A DNA stretch of 64,000 nt from Bryobacterales bacterium KBS 96 (GTDB lineage Bacteria; Acidobacteriota; Terriglobia; Bryobacterales; Bryobacteraceae). Positions 34,388 through 43,911 of the stretch are shown piece by piece; the first letter of the stretch is position 1, and each line of letters opens with the position of its first letter. A program made the translations under genes and the position numbers. The notes under the pieces are model-generated. The model did not search any database. It saw only the letters and a list, made by a program, of their open reading frames with translations, and had not been told where the DNA came from. Where the stretch lies: contig KB906767.1 of the NCBI GenBank assembly GCA_000381625.1, positions 4,393,357 to 4,457,356 on the forward strand. Direction: 5' to 3'.

Positions 34388-36487
34388 ATGAGCCGCGCAC
34401 TCTTCATTTTTCTCTTTATGGGGCTGTTCCTTCGCTCGCAAATAATCGGCGAGAATGCCTCAACCGCCGCGAATGGTAACGCTACTTTCACGACAGGCGC
34501 CCAATTAGTGATTGAAACCGTCGCCATCACCGATAAAAAAGGTCGGCCGATCGAGGGCGTTACCGCCAAAGATTTCACCGTAACTGAAAACGGAGTTCCG
34601 CAAACCGTTCGTTTTTTCGAACAACAGAAGTTGCCCGAGCCTTCCGCATCGCCCGCCCCGCCATCCGAGCTCGAAAACATTCATATCTACGACAAGCTCG
34701 GGCGCATGCATATTTCATCGGAATCTCCCGGCCGCGCTCGCTACAAAAATCGCCGCCTCCTCGCGCTCTATTTCGATATGACGGCCATGCCGCCGCCCGA
34801 TCAGTTGCGCGCGATCACTGCCGCTGAGAAATTCATTCGTACGCAGATGACCGCCGCCGATCTGATGGCCATTCTGCGCTATGCCGGCGGCTCAGTGGAC
34901 GTGCTGCAGGATTTCACTGGCGACCACAATCGCCTGTTGAGCATTCTCGAAACGTTAGCCGTCGGCGAAGGCCAGGGTTTCGACGAATCTACAAGCGACG
35001 CCAGCGCTTCCGATACGGGCGCCGCGTTTGGCCAGGACGATAGCGAGTTCAACATCTTCAACACCGATCGCCAGCTCTCCGCTCTTCAGACGGCCGCCAA
35101 CCTTCTCGGCCAGCTCAGCGAAAAGAAATCGCTCATCTACTTCGCCAGCGGCCTCCGCTTGAACGGCCTCAATAATCAGGCTCAACTGCACGCCACGGTC
35201 AACGCCGCCATTCGCGCGGGCGTAACGTTTTGGCCCATCGACGCGCGCGGTCTAGTCGCCGAGGCTCCCCTTGGCGATGCAACCAGGGGCTCCCCCGGAA
35301 ACGTCGGCATGTATTCGGGCGCGGCGGCGTTCGCGCTGACCACGAATTTCCGGCAATCGCAAGACACCCTCTACGCGCTGGCGTCCGATACCGGCGGGAA
35401 AGCCCTGCTCGATTACAACGATCTGACGAAAGGAATCGCCGAAGCGGCGCGTTCCGTCTCCAGCTACTACATCCTCGGCTACTACACGACGAACACCGCT
35501 CAAGACGGGAAATTCCGCCGCATCAAGATTTCGCTCAATACCGATCTTGCCGCGAATCTCGAATACCGCCAGGGCTATTTCGCCTCCAAGAAGTTCAGCA
35601 AATTCACATCCGCCGATAAAGAACGCCAGCTCGAAGACGCCTTAATGCTACCCGATCCCATCACGGAACTAACTATCGCGATGGAAGTCGATTACTTCCA
35701 GTTGAATCGCGCCGAGTATTTCGTTCCGGTCATCGTGAAAATCCCCGGTCGCGAACTCGCGCTGGCGAAACGGCGCGGCGCGGAGCACACCATGATCGAT
35801 TTTATCGGCGAAGTGAAGGATAACTACGGCACAACCATCAGTAACGTGCGCGACAAGGTCAATATCAAATTGAGCGATGCCACGGCCGCCGAACTTTCCA
35901 AACGGCCGATTGAATACGACACCGGGTTTACGCTGCTTCCCGGCAAATATATAATCAAGCTCCTAGCGCGCGACGCTGAAACAGGCCGGATCGGTACGTA
36001 TCAAACCGATTTCGTTATCCCGAACCTGAATAACGAAACCAAACGCATTCCGATTAGCTCGGTGGTGCTCAGCAGCCAGAGTGTCGATCTCAAAGACGCG
36101 CTTTACAACGCCGTTAAAGACAAAGACAAGGCTGCGGCTGTAAACCCCTTGGTACAAGATGGACAGAAATTGATTCCCAGCGTTACACGCGTGTTTCGCA
36201 GAAGCCGCGACATGTATATCTATGTGCAGGCCTATCAGCAGGACTTGCCCGCCGTGCAGCCGCTCATCGGCTTTGTTACCTTTTATCGGGGGCAAACGAA
36301 AGCGTTCGAGACTCAGCCCGTGGAAATACAAACCGGCGCCGGCAACCGTCTCAAAACGATGGTCCTGCGGTTCAACATCGCCCTCAATCCGCTTCCTCCC
36401 GGCAATTACGAGTGCCAGGTAAGCATCCTCAACCCGGAAGGGCAGAAAAGCACATTCTGGAGATCTCCCGTTGTGCTCATCCCGTAG
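34388..36487 (+). CDS. VWFA-related Acidobacterial protein (TIGR03436-like)
   Basis: 699 aa, starting 3 nt after the stop of the Oar-like gene. Signal peptide 1-19. Residues about 37-80 (VIETVAITDKKGRPIEGVTAKDF) are the entry domain of this family; the VWA domain spans about 120-330 with LLALYFDMTAM, LIYFASGLRLNG and FWPIDARGL, and ends in YYILGYYTTN ... YRQGYFA. The metal site should be D-x-S-x-S; here it reads D-M-T-A-M, so metal binding is probably lost, unlike in the second VWFA gene at 45615. A C-terminal domain of 300 residues has no name. The tight spacing suggests a shared message with the outer-membrane protein. Confidence 0.8.
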   Translation: MSRALFIFLFMGLFLRSQIIGENASTAANGNATFTTGAQLVIETVAITDKKGRPIEGVTAKDFTVTENGVPQTVRFFEQQKLPEPSASPAPPSELENIHIYDKLGRMHISSESPGRARYKNRRLLALYFDMTAMPPPDQLRAITAAEKFIRTQMTAADLMAILRYAGGSVDVLQDFTGDHNRLLSILETLAVGEGQGFDESTSDASASDTGAAFGQDDSEFNIFNTDRQLSALQTAANLLGQLSEKKSLIYFASGLRLNGLNNQAQLHATVNAAIRAGVTFWPIDARGLVAEAPLGDATRGSPGNVGMYSGAAAFALTTNFRQSQDTLYALASDTGGKALLDYNDLTKGIAEAARSVSSYYILGYYTTNTAQDGKFRRIKISLNTDLAANLEYRQGYFASKKFSKFTSADKERQLEDALMLPDPITELTIAMEVDYFQLNRAEYFVPVIVKIPGRELALAKRRGAEHTMIDFIGEVKDNYGTTISNVRDKVNIKLSDATAAELSKRPIEYDTGFTLLPGKYIIKLLARDAETGRIGTYQTDFVIPNLNNETKRIPISSVVLSSQSVDLKDALYNAVKDKDKAAAVNPLVQDGQKLIPSVTRVFRRSRDMYIYVQAYQQDLPAVQPLIGFVTFYRGQTKAFETQPVEIQTGAGNRLKTMVLRFNIALNPLPPGNYECQVSILNPEGQKSTFWRSPVVLIP

Positions 36488-36496
36488 AGACGTGCG

Positions 36497-36670
36497 TTCC
36501 TATATACCAGCACCACGCGCTGGTATATAGGAAGCCCTGCTGGCAGGTTGCCCAACAGCAGAGGCGCTTCGACAACTTGCGACCCGCGCATTGACGTGGG
36601 GCGGCTCCGAATTCAGTTTGCCTTGACTCAGAGCCGCCTTGCGTAAGCAAGCGGGTTCGAACAATCCCGC
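36497..36670. repeat. Cluster of four inverted repeats between convergent genes
   Basis: A perfect 15-bp hairpin TTCCTATATACCAGC / GCTGGTATATAGGAA (36497-36511 and 36519-36533, 7-nt loop) is followed by CTGCTG/CAGCAG (36537-36542, 36556-36561), GCGGCTC/GAGCCGC (36601-36607, 36631-36637), CTTGC-GTAA-GCAAG (36638-36651) and GCGGG/CCCGC (36651-36655, 36666-36670). The spacer lies between the VWFA stop and the stop of the leftward beta-helix gene, so it probably ends transcription from both sides, but no T-tract is present. A repeated extragenic element or structured RNA is possible. Confidence 0.6.
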
Positions 36671-37983
36671 TACCGTCGCTCCCAATCCGGCGGCGTTGTG
36701 GACCACGGAGTGAACAGCACTCCCTTGGTAGTCGTCGCGCAACCGCGCGCGCCTGGGCCATGCGGGCAACCCCACCAGTTCAACGTGGCGTCGATCGTCG
36801 CCGCGCCTAGATTGCTGATGCCGATTGTGCGGCGCTCGAAGGTGTTGAGGTGAGCTTGCAATTGAGGAGCGGCGTTCGGGCCGGTGGCGGCCGATTTGAA
36901 CGATATGCCGATGGATTCATCTTCAATCACGTTATCGGCTATCACGATGCCCGTCACCGGGACAACACTGTAGATATTGATGCCCGTTGGCCCTCCAGTC
37001 GCGGCGTCTTCGGTATCGGCGCCGTTGGCGCGAATATGGTTACCAATGACGGAATTGTCGCGGAAAGTAATGGGGGGCGCTCCCGGCACGGACGCATGAT
37101 TATGCATGGCGACTCCGGGCAGGCCGTTACCCACTAACGTATTCTCGATAATCACGTTGCCATAGGCTTGGGCGCCCGGGCCAGGAGCGAAGACGCCGGC
37201 GCCGGCGCCTCCTCCGCTCAAAAGTCCGTTGAAACTGGATTCGTTCCGGGAAATCGTGTTGTTAAATACTCCAAAGCTCAGCCCTCCCGTCGGGTGCGCG
37301 AGCGCCGCGGCAGCGTGCGAAGCTAACGTGATTCCGCAGTCGTAGCCGTTCCACTGAACTTCATTGCCTGTGATGAGATTGTCGTGATTAGGGCCTGTCT
37401 CGTCGGAAATTAGAATGCCACCGCCATTTCTCTCCACAATGTTTTTTGCGATGACGGAATGATCCGTACCCATGAGGTGAAGTCCTTCGCCGCAATCCAT
37501 ACCTTCATTCGTTTCAAATTCCGGGATGCCGGGACAAGTGCTGGAGCTCAGGCTAAGGTCGTTGTTTGTGATCAGGTTATCCACGATCGTGATACCGGTA
37601 GCGCTTGCCACAAGAATGCCTTCAAAATTGGCATTTTCGACGGTGAATCCGGAAATGGTTACGTCGCTGACACCTGCCTCAGGGGAACTGGCCGTGCCAT
37701 CGATAAAAATGCCGTTGGCTTTGCCGGTTGCATCTATCACTGTTCCGTGGCGGTCTTCGCCAATCAAGGACAACGATTTAGTAATTACAATATCTTCACT
37801 GTAATACCCGCGCGCGACACGGATTGTGTCGCCGGCTGAAGCTGCGGCGACGGCCGCATTGATGCTTGATTTACAACCGGAAGTACCACGACGATTCACG
37901 CACCAAGTCGCCGAGAAAGCAGACTGGCAAAGCATAAATATACAAGTTCCCATCAGCGATAGATGGAAGAGCTTTCGACACAT
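36670..37983 (-). CDS. Secreted right-handed beta-helix protein (NosD/pectate-lyase-like)
   Basis: 437 aa with signal peptide 1-25 (ending FSATW). After a CVNRRGTSGCKSSINAAVAAASAGDTIRVARGYY start, the chain has parallel beta-helix rungs: VTISGFTVENANFEGILVASATGITIVDNLITNNDL, HSVIAKNIVERNGGGI type repeats up to about residue 410. It is like NosD/periplasmic carbohydrate-binding beta-helices. No lyase catalytic set is clear. Four Cys occur in the first 35 mature residues plus two near the end (WWGCPHGPGARGC), possibly disulfides. It stands alone, divergent from the sugar operon. Confidence 0.7.
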   Translation of the reverse strand: MCRKLFHLSLMGTCIFMLCQSAFSATWCVNRRGTSGCKSSINAAVAAASAGDTIRVARGYYSEDIVITKSLSLIGEDRHGTVIDATGKANGIFIDGTASSPEAGVSDVTISGFTVENANFEGILVASATGITIVDNLITNNDLSLSSSTCPGIPEFETNEGMDCGEGLHLMGTDHSVIAKNIVERNGGGILISDETGPNHDNLITGNEVQWNGYDCGITLASHAAAALAHPTGGLSFGVFNNTISRNESSFNGLLSGGGAGAGVFAPGPGAQAYGNVIIENTLVGNGLPGVAMHNHASVPGAPPITFRDNSVIGNHIRANGADTEDAATGGPTGINIYSVVPVTGIVIADNVIEDESIGISFKSAATGPNAAPQLQAHLNTFERRTIGISNLGAATIDATLNWWGCPHGPGARGCATTTKGVLFTPWSTTPPDWERR

Positions 37984-38240
37984 TGTAATTTCTCCGTAAG
38001 GGGCAGCGGACTCTCAAGAGCCGGCCGGGTTTTACGCTACCACAAACTTTGCCATTGCACCAGTGCTCTCTGGCACAGCCAGTACTATGGCCGGTGAGTG
38101 GACCAATGTATTATTCGACGAAATTGACGTTCGATCGGTTCTCGATAGAATGCGAACCAAGAGGCTCTCATACAAAGGTCGCGCGTGCGACAAGCGCAAC
38201 GCGGACGAGTAATTTGCTGCGAGGCGGTGACAACAAGCGA

Positions 38241-39335
38241 ATGGCTAACAAAGGGAAAGTGAAAGTAGGGATCATCGGATCCCAGTTCGAGGCCGATATC
38301 CACGCGGCTTCATTTCAACTCATGCCGGAGGAGGCGGAAGTTGTGGCGGTCGCCTCTCCAACTCCCGGCAATTCGGAACGGCTGGCGAAGAAATACGCCA
38401 TTCCGCGCGTGTTTGTCGACTATCGGGAGATGCTCAAAGAGCCGGATATCGAGATGGTCACCATTGCCGCTCCGAACCGCTTGCACGCGCAAATGACCAT
38501 CGACATTGCGAATGCGGGCAAGCATGTCGTCTGCGAGAAGCCACTCTGCATGACGCTGGCCGAAGCCGACGAGATGATAGATACGTGCAAGCGCAAAGGG
38601 GTGATTCTCGGCTATGCGGAAGAGCTATTCTTTACGCCTAAATATGTTAAGGCGAAAGAGATGGCGGACCAGGGCGGCTTCGGTAAGCTGCACCTCGTAA
38701 AGCAAAGCGAAAAGCATTTCGGGCCGCACAGCGCGTGGTTTTGGGATGTATCGCAGTCAGGCGGCGGAGCTTTGATGGATCTGGGCTGCCACGGCATCGC
38801 GTTCTGCTACTGGTTCCTTGGGCGGCAGGCCATCAAGAGCGTGTACGCACAATTGGGAACGTATGTGCATGCGGACAAGACCAAAGGTGACGATGAGGCA
38901 ATCTGCATTATCGAATTCGAAAACCAGGCGATCGGAATGGTGGAGTGCAGTTGGGGTAAGCGTGGCGGCATGTTCGATAAAACGGAAATCTACGGTGAGG
39001 GCGGCGTGACCTATGCCGATCTGCACATGGGGAATGCGCTACCCACCTATAGCGAATACGGATTTGGCTACGCCGTAGAAAAGGCCCCGACCACGGTTGG
39101 CTGGAGCTATCCGGTTTTCGAGGAACATTGGAATTACGGGATTCCCCAGGAAATGCGGCACTTCGCGCGGTGCGTGCGCGGAAAGGAAACACTCCAGGCA
39201 AGCGGTGAAGATGGTCGCGTCGTAATGCAAGCGCTCTATGCCGCCTACGCTTCGGCGGGCGCTGGGCAAAAGATCAAGATGCCCTACACGCCAAAAACTT
39301 CCAAGCCGATTGAAGAATGGCTGGGAAAATTGTAG
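38241..39335 (+). CDS. Gfo/Idh/MocA-family NAD(P)-dependent oxidoreductase
   Basis: 364 aa from ATG 38241; the open frame reaches back to 38049 without family similarity. Rossmann start VKVGIIGSQFEADIH (7-21), cofactor motif CEKPLCM (about 98-104) with the key Lys, and C-terminal beta-sheet domain with GALMDLGCHGI (about 180). The family oxidises or reduces sugars, inositols and sugar amines. No Tat signal is present, so it is cytoplasmic. First gene of a co-directional set with SIS, ROK and GMC genes, where it could process a keto- or aminosugar. Confidence 0.85.
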   Translation: MANKGKVKVGIIGSQFEADIHAASFQLMPEEAEVVAVASPTPGNSERLAKKYAIPRVFVDYREMLKEPDIEMVTIAAPNRLHAQMTIDIANAGKHVVCEKPLCMTLAEADEMIDTCKRKGVILGYAEELFFTPKYVKAKEMADQGGFGKLHLVKQSEKHFGPHSAWFWDVSQSGGGALMDLGCHGIAFCYWFLGRQAIKSVYAQLGTYVHADKTKGDDEAICIIEFENQAIGMVECSWGKRGGMFDKTEIYGEGGVTYADLHMGNALPTYSEYGFGYAVEKAPTTVGWSYPVFEEHWNYGIPQEMRHFARCVRGKETLQASGEDGRVVMQALYAAYASAGAGQKIKMPYTPKTSKPIEEWLGKL

Positions 39336-39433
39336 CGGATGAACGGATCGCAAGCCGAAGGCAACGAATCTCGTCGAGGGGCCAAACATGCCCCGCCCGA
39401 GCGTGATTCTTGGAATTCTCGAAAATGAGTTGA

Positions 39434-40519
39434 ATGACCACGCCGCTACTTGAAAATATTCTGAACCAGCCCGTGGCGTTGCGTGCGGTGGGCGCCCATT
39501 ATGCTGGGGCGGGGCGCGATTCGCTGGTGCGTGCCGCGGCGTTACTCCGGTCGAGTAAGCGCGTAGTGCTGAGCGGGATGGGTGCTTCGTTTTTTGCGTG
39601 CATTCCATTTAGCTATTACTTGAGTTCGCAGGACCGTTGCGCGATCGCGGTGGAAGCATCCGAACTGCTTTATTTCCTCGAATCCCAGATTGCTCGGGAC
39701 ACCGTTGTCGTGCTTGTCTCGCGCTCCGGCGAGAGCGTGGAGGTGACGAAGCTCTTGCCGCGCTTGAAGGAAAGAAAAGCAACCGTGGTCGGCATCGTCA
39801 ACATGCCCGAAAGCACCTTGAGCGTGGAGGCGAACCAGGCGATCGTGATGGGGAGCCCGCCGGACCAACTGGTTGCGATCCAGACCTACACGGCGACACT
39901 GGCGACGTTCGTTCTACTGGATGCCGCAATAACAGGTCAATTGGACATCGCCGTGACTGAGTTAGAAGAAACGGCCGATGTGCTGTCACGCTGGATACCG
40001 GAGTGCATCTCCGCTCGCAAGATGTGGAGCGGCTTTCTCGGCAATGGCGCGCCGCTCTATCTTTTAGGCCGTGGTCCGGCTTCCGGATCCGTCGCCGAAG
40101 GCGTGCTGCTGATGCATGAAGTAGCGAAATCTCCAGCCGTGGGAATGACCGTTGCGCAATTTCGACACGGGCCGGTGGAGGTCGTCGACGGGAATTTTCG
40201 TGCGGTGATATTCGGCGCCCAGAGCGCAACTGCGGCGCTGGACGCCGCATTGGCAAACGATCTCGCCGGCATGGGTGGGCAGGTTCGCTGGATTGGACCA
40301 AACTGGATTGGCCCCGACGCGCCCGGAGTTGGCGCCATTCCTCTTTGCCCCTGGCCTCCCGGCCTTCCGGAGCGATTCATCCCGATTGCTGAAATCGTTC
40401 CGCTGCAGCTTATGGCTTACAAGAGAGCGGAACTCCTCGGAATACGGCCCGGTGACTTTCGCTGGGCGCCGGCTGTCACCACATCAGAGGCCGGTTTCCC
40501 GGTAAGGGAAGGGCGGTAA
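39434..40519 (+). CDS. SIS-domain sugar isomerase/deaminase-like protein
   Basis: 361 aa with two SIS domains, as in the isomerase half of GlmS and in AgaS/FrlB-type enzymes: LSGMGASFFACIPF (47-60), VVVLVSRSGESVEVTKLL (about 92-109) with the phosphosugar-binding Ser/Gly loop, then ALYLLGRGPASGSVAEGVLLMHEVAKSPAV-type sequence (about 205-235) with the Glu-x2-Lys region, and FRHGPVEV. No glutaminase domain. It likely isomerises or deaminates a phosphorylated amino or keto sugar. The next gene, a ROK kinase, starts 10 nt later and could supply the phosphate. No signal peptide. Confidence 0.8.
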   Translation: MTTPLLENILNQPVALRAVGAHYAGAGRDSLVRAAALLRSSKRVVLSGMGASFFACIPFSYYLSSQDRCAIAVEASELLYFLESQIARDTVVVLVSRSGESVEVTKLLPRLKERKATVVGIVNMPESTLSVEANQAIVMGSPPDQLVAIQTYTATLATFVLLDAAITGQLDIAVTELEETADVLSRWIPECISARKMWSGFLGNGAPLYLLGRGPASGSVAEGVLLMHEVAKSPAVGMTVAQFRHGPVEVVDGNFRAVIFGAQSATAALDAALANDLAGMGGQVRWIGPNWIGPDAPGVGAIPLCPWPPGLPERFIPIAEIVPLQLMAYKRAELLGIRPGDFRWAPAVTTSEAGFPVREGR

Positions 40520-40528
40520 AGAACGGCA

Positions 40529-41458
40529 ATGCCGACTGGCTTGGAAAGACCGGTGCTGTGTATAGACATCGGAGGAACTTCCACGAAGGCGGGCGTACTC
40601 GATTCGCGCGGCGAGATGAAATTCGTCGATTCCATACCCTCGAAGCCGGATGTGAGTTCCTATTTCAGCGCGCTGGTGCGTTTGATTGAACAGATCCGGG
40701 CTGCGGCTAGTGGCGAATTCGAGCAACCGGCGCGTGAGCTTGGAGTCGCAGTAGCCGGCTTCCTTGATCGGGATCGCAATTGCCTTGCGTATAACCCCAA
40801 TCTCTCGTGGCTCAAGCACTTTCCGTTGCGCCGGCGGCTCACTGAGACTTTTCCCGAGTTCACCATCGAACTGGAAAGCGATTCGAACGCAGCGACAATG
40901 GCGGAGTATCGATTCGGCTCGGGAAGAGGCTCCGAACGGTTTTTGTGTGTCATCGCCGGGACCGGGCTGGGCGTGGGAATGACGGTCGGCGGTGAGCCGC
41001 TGCGATTTGCGCATGGGTGCATGGGCGATATCGGGCACGTGATTGTTCAACGGAATGGCCCTCGTTGCACTTGCGGCGGCAGAGGCTGCGCCGAAATTAT
41101 GGTTTCCGCGCCGGTGCTGGCGGAGCGTTATCGCGATCTCGTCAGTCTGGCTGAGGCTGTAACACTGCGCGGCGTAATCGAAGCGTCGGACGCGGGAAAC
41201 CGGGACGCGGCTCTTGTTCTGAAAGAAGCGGGTGAGTGGCTGGGTGTCGCCATCGCTTCAATGGCCAACATTTTGTTTCCGGATCATATTGCCATAGCTG
41301 GCGGACTGTCTGCCGGCGGGAACTACGTGCTCGAGCCTGCTGAACGGACTTTTCGCGAGACGGCATCCAAGCTCGCGCGTTCCCGGACAACTTTTACCAG
41401 AGCTACTCTGGGATCGTTGGCGCCGCTGATCGGATCGGCGTGGCCATTCTGGCGATGA
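40529..41458 (+). CDS. ROK-family sugar kinase
   Basis: 309 aa. ATP motif CIDIGGTSTKAGV (11-23); LESDSNAATMAEY with the catalytic Asp-containing segment; phosphate motif IAGTGLGVGMTVGGEP; and zinc/ROK signature CTCGGRGCAE preceded by GDIGHV. Everything needed for glucose, ManNAc or related sugar phosphorylation is present. No N-terminal DNA-binding domain, so it is a kinase and not a ROK repressor. Located between the SIS enzyme and the GMC genes; all on one strand with short gaps, which argues for an operon. Confidence 0.85.
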   Translation: MPTGLERPVLCIDIGGTSTKAGVLDSRGEMKFVDSIPSKPDVSSYFSALVRLIEQIRAAASGEFEQPARELGVAVAGFLDRDRNCLAYNPNLSWLKHFPLRRRLTETFPEFTIELESDSNAATMAEYRFGSGRGSERFLCVIAGTGLGVGMTVGGEPLRFAHGCMGDIGHVIVQRNGPRCTCGGRGCAEIMVSAPVLAERYRDLVSLAEAVTLRGVIEASDAGNRDAALVLKEAGEWLGVAIASMANILFPDHIAIAGGLSAGGNYVLEPAERTFRETASKLARSRTTFTRATLGSLAPLIGSAWPFWR

Positions 41459-41473
41459 GAGGATGACAAGCTA

Positions 41474-42091
41474 ATGGCAAATCAAGGATTGGATCGTCGC
41501 ACCGTTCTGGAAATGCTCGCCAAAGCTGCAGCGGCCAGCCAATTCCCAGGCTTTAGTCGCTGGGCGTTCGGAGCCGAACAGCAGCATGGAGAAAGCTCGC
41601 CTTCCCGACCGCAACAGCATTACACGCCGATCTATTTCAGCCAACCCCAGTACCAGACCATTGAAATTCTGACAGACCTGATTATTCCCGCGGACGAGAC
41701 TCCGGGCGCGAAAGAGGCAGGGGTTAGCGAGTTCATCGACTTCATGGCTGCACACGGCGAAAATGAACTCCGTCAGCCGATGCGCAAGGGCCTCGTGTGG
41801 CTGGATGCGGCATCCATGAAAACTCACGGCTCCGTGTTTGCGCGTTTAACACGAGAGCAACAGGTGGCGCTTCTAAAAACAGTGGGATACCCCAGCCACG
41901 CGGCGCCCGTGGACGCGGAGGGACGGACGTTTTTTAAACTCATCCGCCGATACACGACCATGGGCTATTACACCAGCCGTATTGGGCTCAAAGAGTTAGA
42001 TTTTCCTGGTTTGCGGCTTTACACTCAGTCACCTGCTTGTCCGCATACGACCGACCCGGAGCATCTTCACCTGCCTCCACCGAGGATTTGA
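41474..42091 (+). CDS. Gluconate 2-dehydrogenase subunit 3-like protein
   Basis: 205 aa. The N-terminus (LDRRTVLEMLAKAAAASQ) is a twin-arginine-type signal, though the second Arg is followed by Thr-Val-Leu. PF13618-like body: YQTIEILTDLIIPADETPGAKEAGVSEFIDFM, MRKGLVWLD, FKLIRRYTTMGYYTSRIGLKELDF. This small subunit escorts the GMC flavoprotein across the membrane by the Tat path and helps flavin loading. Its stop is immediately followed by the ATG of the large subunit, which settles the pairing. Confidence 0.85.
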   Translation: MANQGLDRRTVLEMLAKAAAASQFPGFSRWAFGAEQQHGESSPSRPQQHYTPIYFSQPQYQTIEILTDLIIPADETPGAKEAGVSEFIDFMAAHGENELRQPMRKGLVWLDAASMKTHGSVFARLTREQQVALLKTVGYPSHAAPVDAEGRTFFKLIRRYTTMGYYTSRIGLKELDFPGLRLYTQSPACPHTTDPEHLHLPPPRI

Positions 42092-43768
42092 ATGGCAAAT
42101 CAAATTTACGACGTGATCGTCATTGGCACGGGCGCCGGTGGCGGCATGGCAATTCACACGCTCTGCCAAGCCGGCGCGAAAGTGTGCGCGCTGAATGGAA
42201 GCCGGCGGCTGGATCCAAGCAAGGATTTCCGCAATCATCGCAAGCCGTACGATATGCCGTTTCGCGGGTTCGGCGAGCCTGAAAAGCGGCGCCACTGGAT
42301 CGGCTACATGGACAACGAATATACCGAGGGCATTTGGGAGCATGACATCGCATTCACGACGGCTCCTGGGACGGAGTGGACGTGGCGGCGCTGCTTTGCC
42401 GTTGGAGGAAAGACGAATTTCTGGGGCAGATCTTCGGCGCGCTTTGCCGAGATCGATTTTCGTGCGGCGACCCGCGACGGCTACGACGTGGACTGGCCCC
42501 TGTCTTACGAAGAAATTGCCCCGTACTATAGCCGCGTGGAGCGGATGATCGGCGTAGCGAGCACGGTGCAAAACCGTCCGAGCAACCCGGATGGCGAGTA
42601 TCTTCCCCCGATGAATTTCCGCTGCATCGACCGAATTCTCGAAAGCGGCTCACATAAGGTCGGAATTCCCTACCTTCCGGACCGGATCGCGCAACTCACG
42701 GTTCCACATGCAGGGCATCCCTCATGCCACTACTGCGCGAATTGCACGGACGGATGCGATGTGGGCGCGTTCTTCTCGACGCCATGGTTCTTTTTGCCGA
42801 GCGCCGAAAAGAGCGGCAACCTCGAGCTGCGGACGAACGTGCTGGCGAAAAACATTCTGGTGGATGAGAATGGCCGTGCTAAGGGCGTGGCGTACGTCGA
42901 TCGAAATACAAAACAGGAAGTGGAAGTTTACGGCAAGGCGGTAGTAATCGCTGCTTCGTGTATCGAATCGGCCCGGATCATTTTAAATTCAAAGTCGCGC
43001 CACTGGCCGGACGGGATTGCAAACTCCAGTGGTCAGGCCGGGCGCAACTTGTGCGACCACCTATACGGCACTACCGCGCGCGGATACTTTCCGCAGTTGC
43101 TGGGACAGCCTAGCTTTCCGGACAACGTCTCGTCGAGCACAGTCGCCTGGATGCCACGCTGGCAAAATCTGAACAACCCGCGTGAGGAGAAGTTCATCCG
43201 AGGCTATTCGGTTTACCCGGATGGAGGCTGCAGCGAGTTTCCGTGGTACTTCGATCAGATCGAAGGATTCGGCCGTGAATACAAGCGCGAAATCAAGCGC
43301 CGCTATCCGACGCCGATCAGTTTTTACATACAGGCCCCGACACAGCGCAGCGACAAAAACTTCGTAGATATCGATCCGCAAGTGAAGGACATGTACGGCA
43401 TTCCGACCGCGCGGCTTCATTTCGAATGGGACCCGAACACGCTGCTCATGTGGGAACACGGCAAGCACGGCTGTGAGCAACTGTTGCGGGCGAGCGGAGC
43501 GGAATACCTCGGATCGGCGCCCGAGCCTGACATGCCCGGGACCAGTCTGCATGAAACCGGTACGCTGCGCATGGGAAACGATCCGAAGAAATTCGTGACG
43601 AATCGCTTCGGACAGACACATGATGTGCCGAATCTCTACATCTGCGATGCGAGCGTTTTTCCAAACTGCACGGATAAGACAACCACGATTTCGATCCTGG
43701 CGTTTTCGCTCCGCACGACAGAGCATCTCATCGACAATCTGAAGAAGATGGGTGGGAAAAGTGCTTGA
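42092..43768 (+). CDS. GMC-family FAD-dependent sugar dehydrogenase, large subunit
   Basis: 558 aa. FAD site VIVIGTGAGGGMA (6-18); GMC motif GGKTNFWGRSS (about 107); CHYCANCTDGCD (about 213-224), a Cys cluster as in gluconate/2-ketogluconate dehydrogenase-type enzymes that could hold an Fe-S centre or disulfides; C-terminal catalytic block HETGTLRMGND and SVFPNCTDKTTTISILAF with active-site His/Asn. No own signal; export would rely on the small subunit. It probably oxidises a sugar or sugar acid in the periplasm. The membrane cytochrome c subunit usually found third is missing here. Confidence 0.85.
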   Translation: MANQIYDVIVIGTGAGGGMAIHTLCQAGAKVCALNGSRRLDPSKDFRNHRKPYDMPFRGFGEPEKRRHWIGYMDNEYTEGIWEHDIAFTTAPGTEWTWRRCFAVGGKTNFWGRSSARFAEIDFRAATRDGYDVDWPLSYEEIAPYYSRVERMIGVASTVQNRPSNPDGEYLPPMNFRCIDRILESGSHKVGIPYLPDRIAQLTVPHAGHPSCHYCANCTDGCDVGAFFSTPWFFLPSAEKSGNLELRTNVLAKNILVDENGRAKGVAYVDRNTKQEVEVYGKAVVIAASCIESARIILNSKSRHWPDGIANSSGQAGRNLCDHLYGTTARGYFPQLLGQPSFPDNVSSSTVAWMPRWQNLNNPREEKFIRGYSVYPDGGCSEFPWYFDQIEGFGREYKREIKRRYPTPISFYIQAPTQRSDKNFVDIDPQVKDMYGIPTARLHFEWDPNTLLMWEHGKHGCEQLLRASGAEYLGSAPEPDMPGTSLHETGTLRMGNDPKKFVTNRFGQTHDVPNLYICDASVFPNCTDKTTTISILAFSLRTTEHLIDNLKKMGGKSA

Positions 43769-43911
43769 TGCCGGAATGCCGTCTGGGAATACCACAATAC
43801 AGGCGGTGAAATGCAGCGAATTCTGGCATACGCCGTCGCCGCATTGGTTATATGATCACGGAAGAGGCCCCCAAGACCTTGAAACAGGATCACGATCCGG
43901 GGAGGTGACGC

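Noticed and set aside
36638-36670. tRNA-like T arm (GCGGG-TTCGAACAAT-CCCGC)
   Set aside because: Loop is 10 nt instead of 7, no anticodon arm or acceptor stem can be built around it; it is part of the inverted-repeat cluster.
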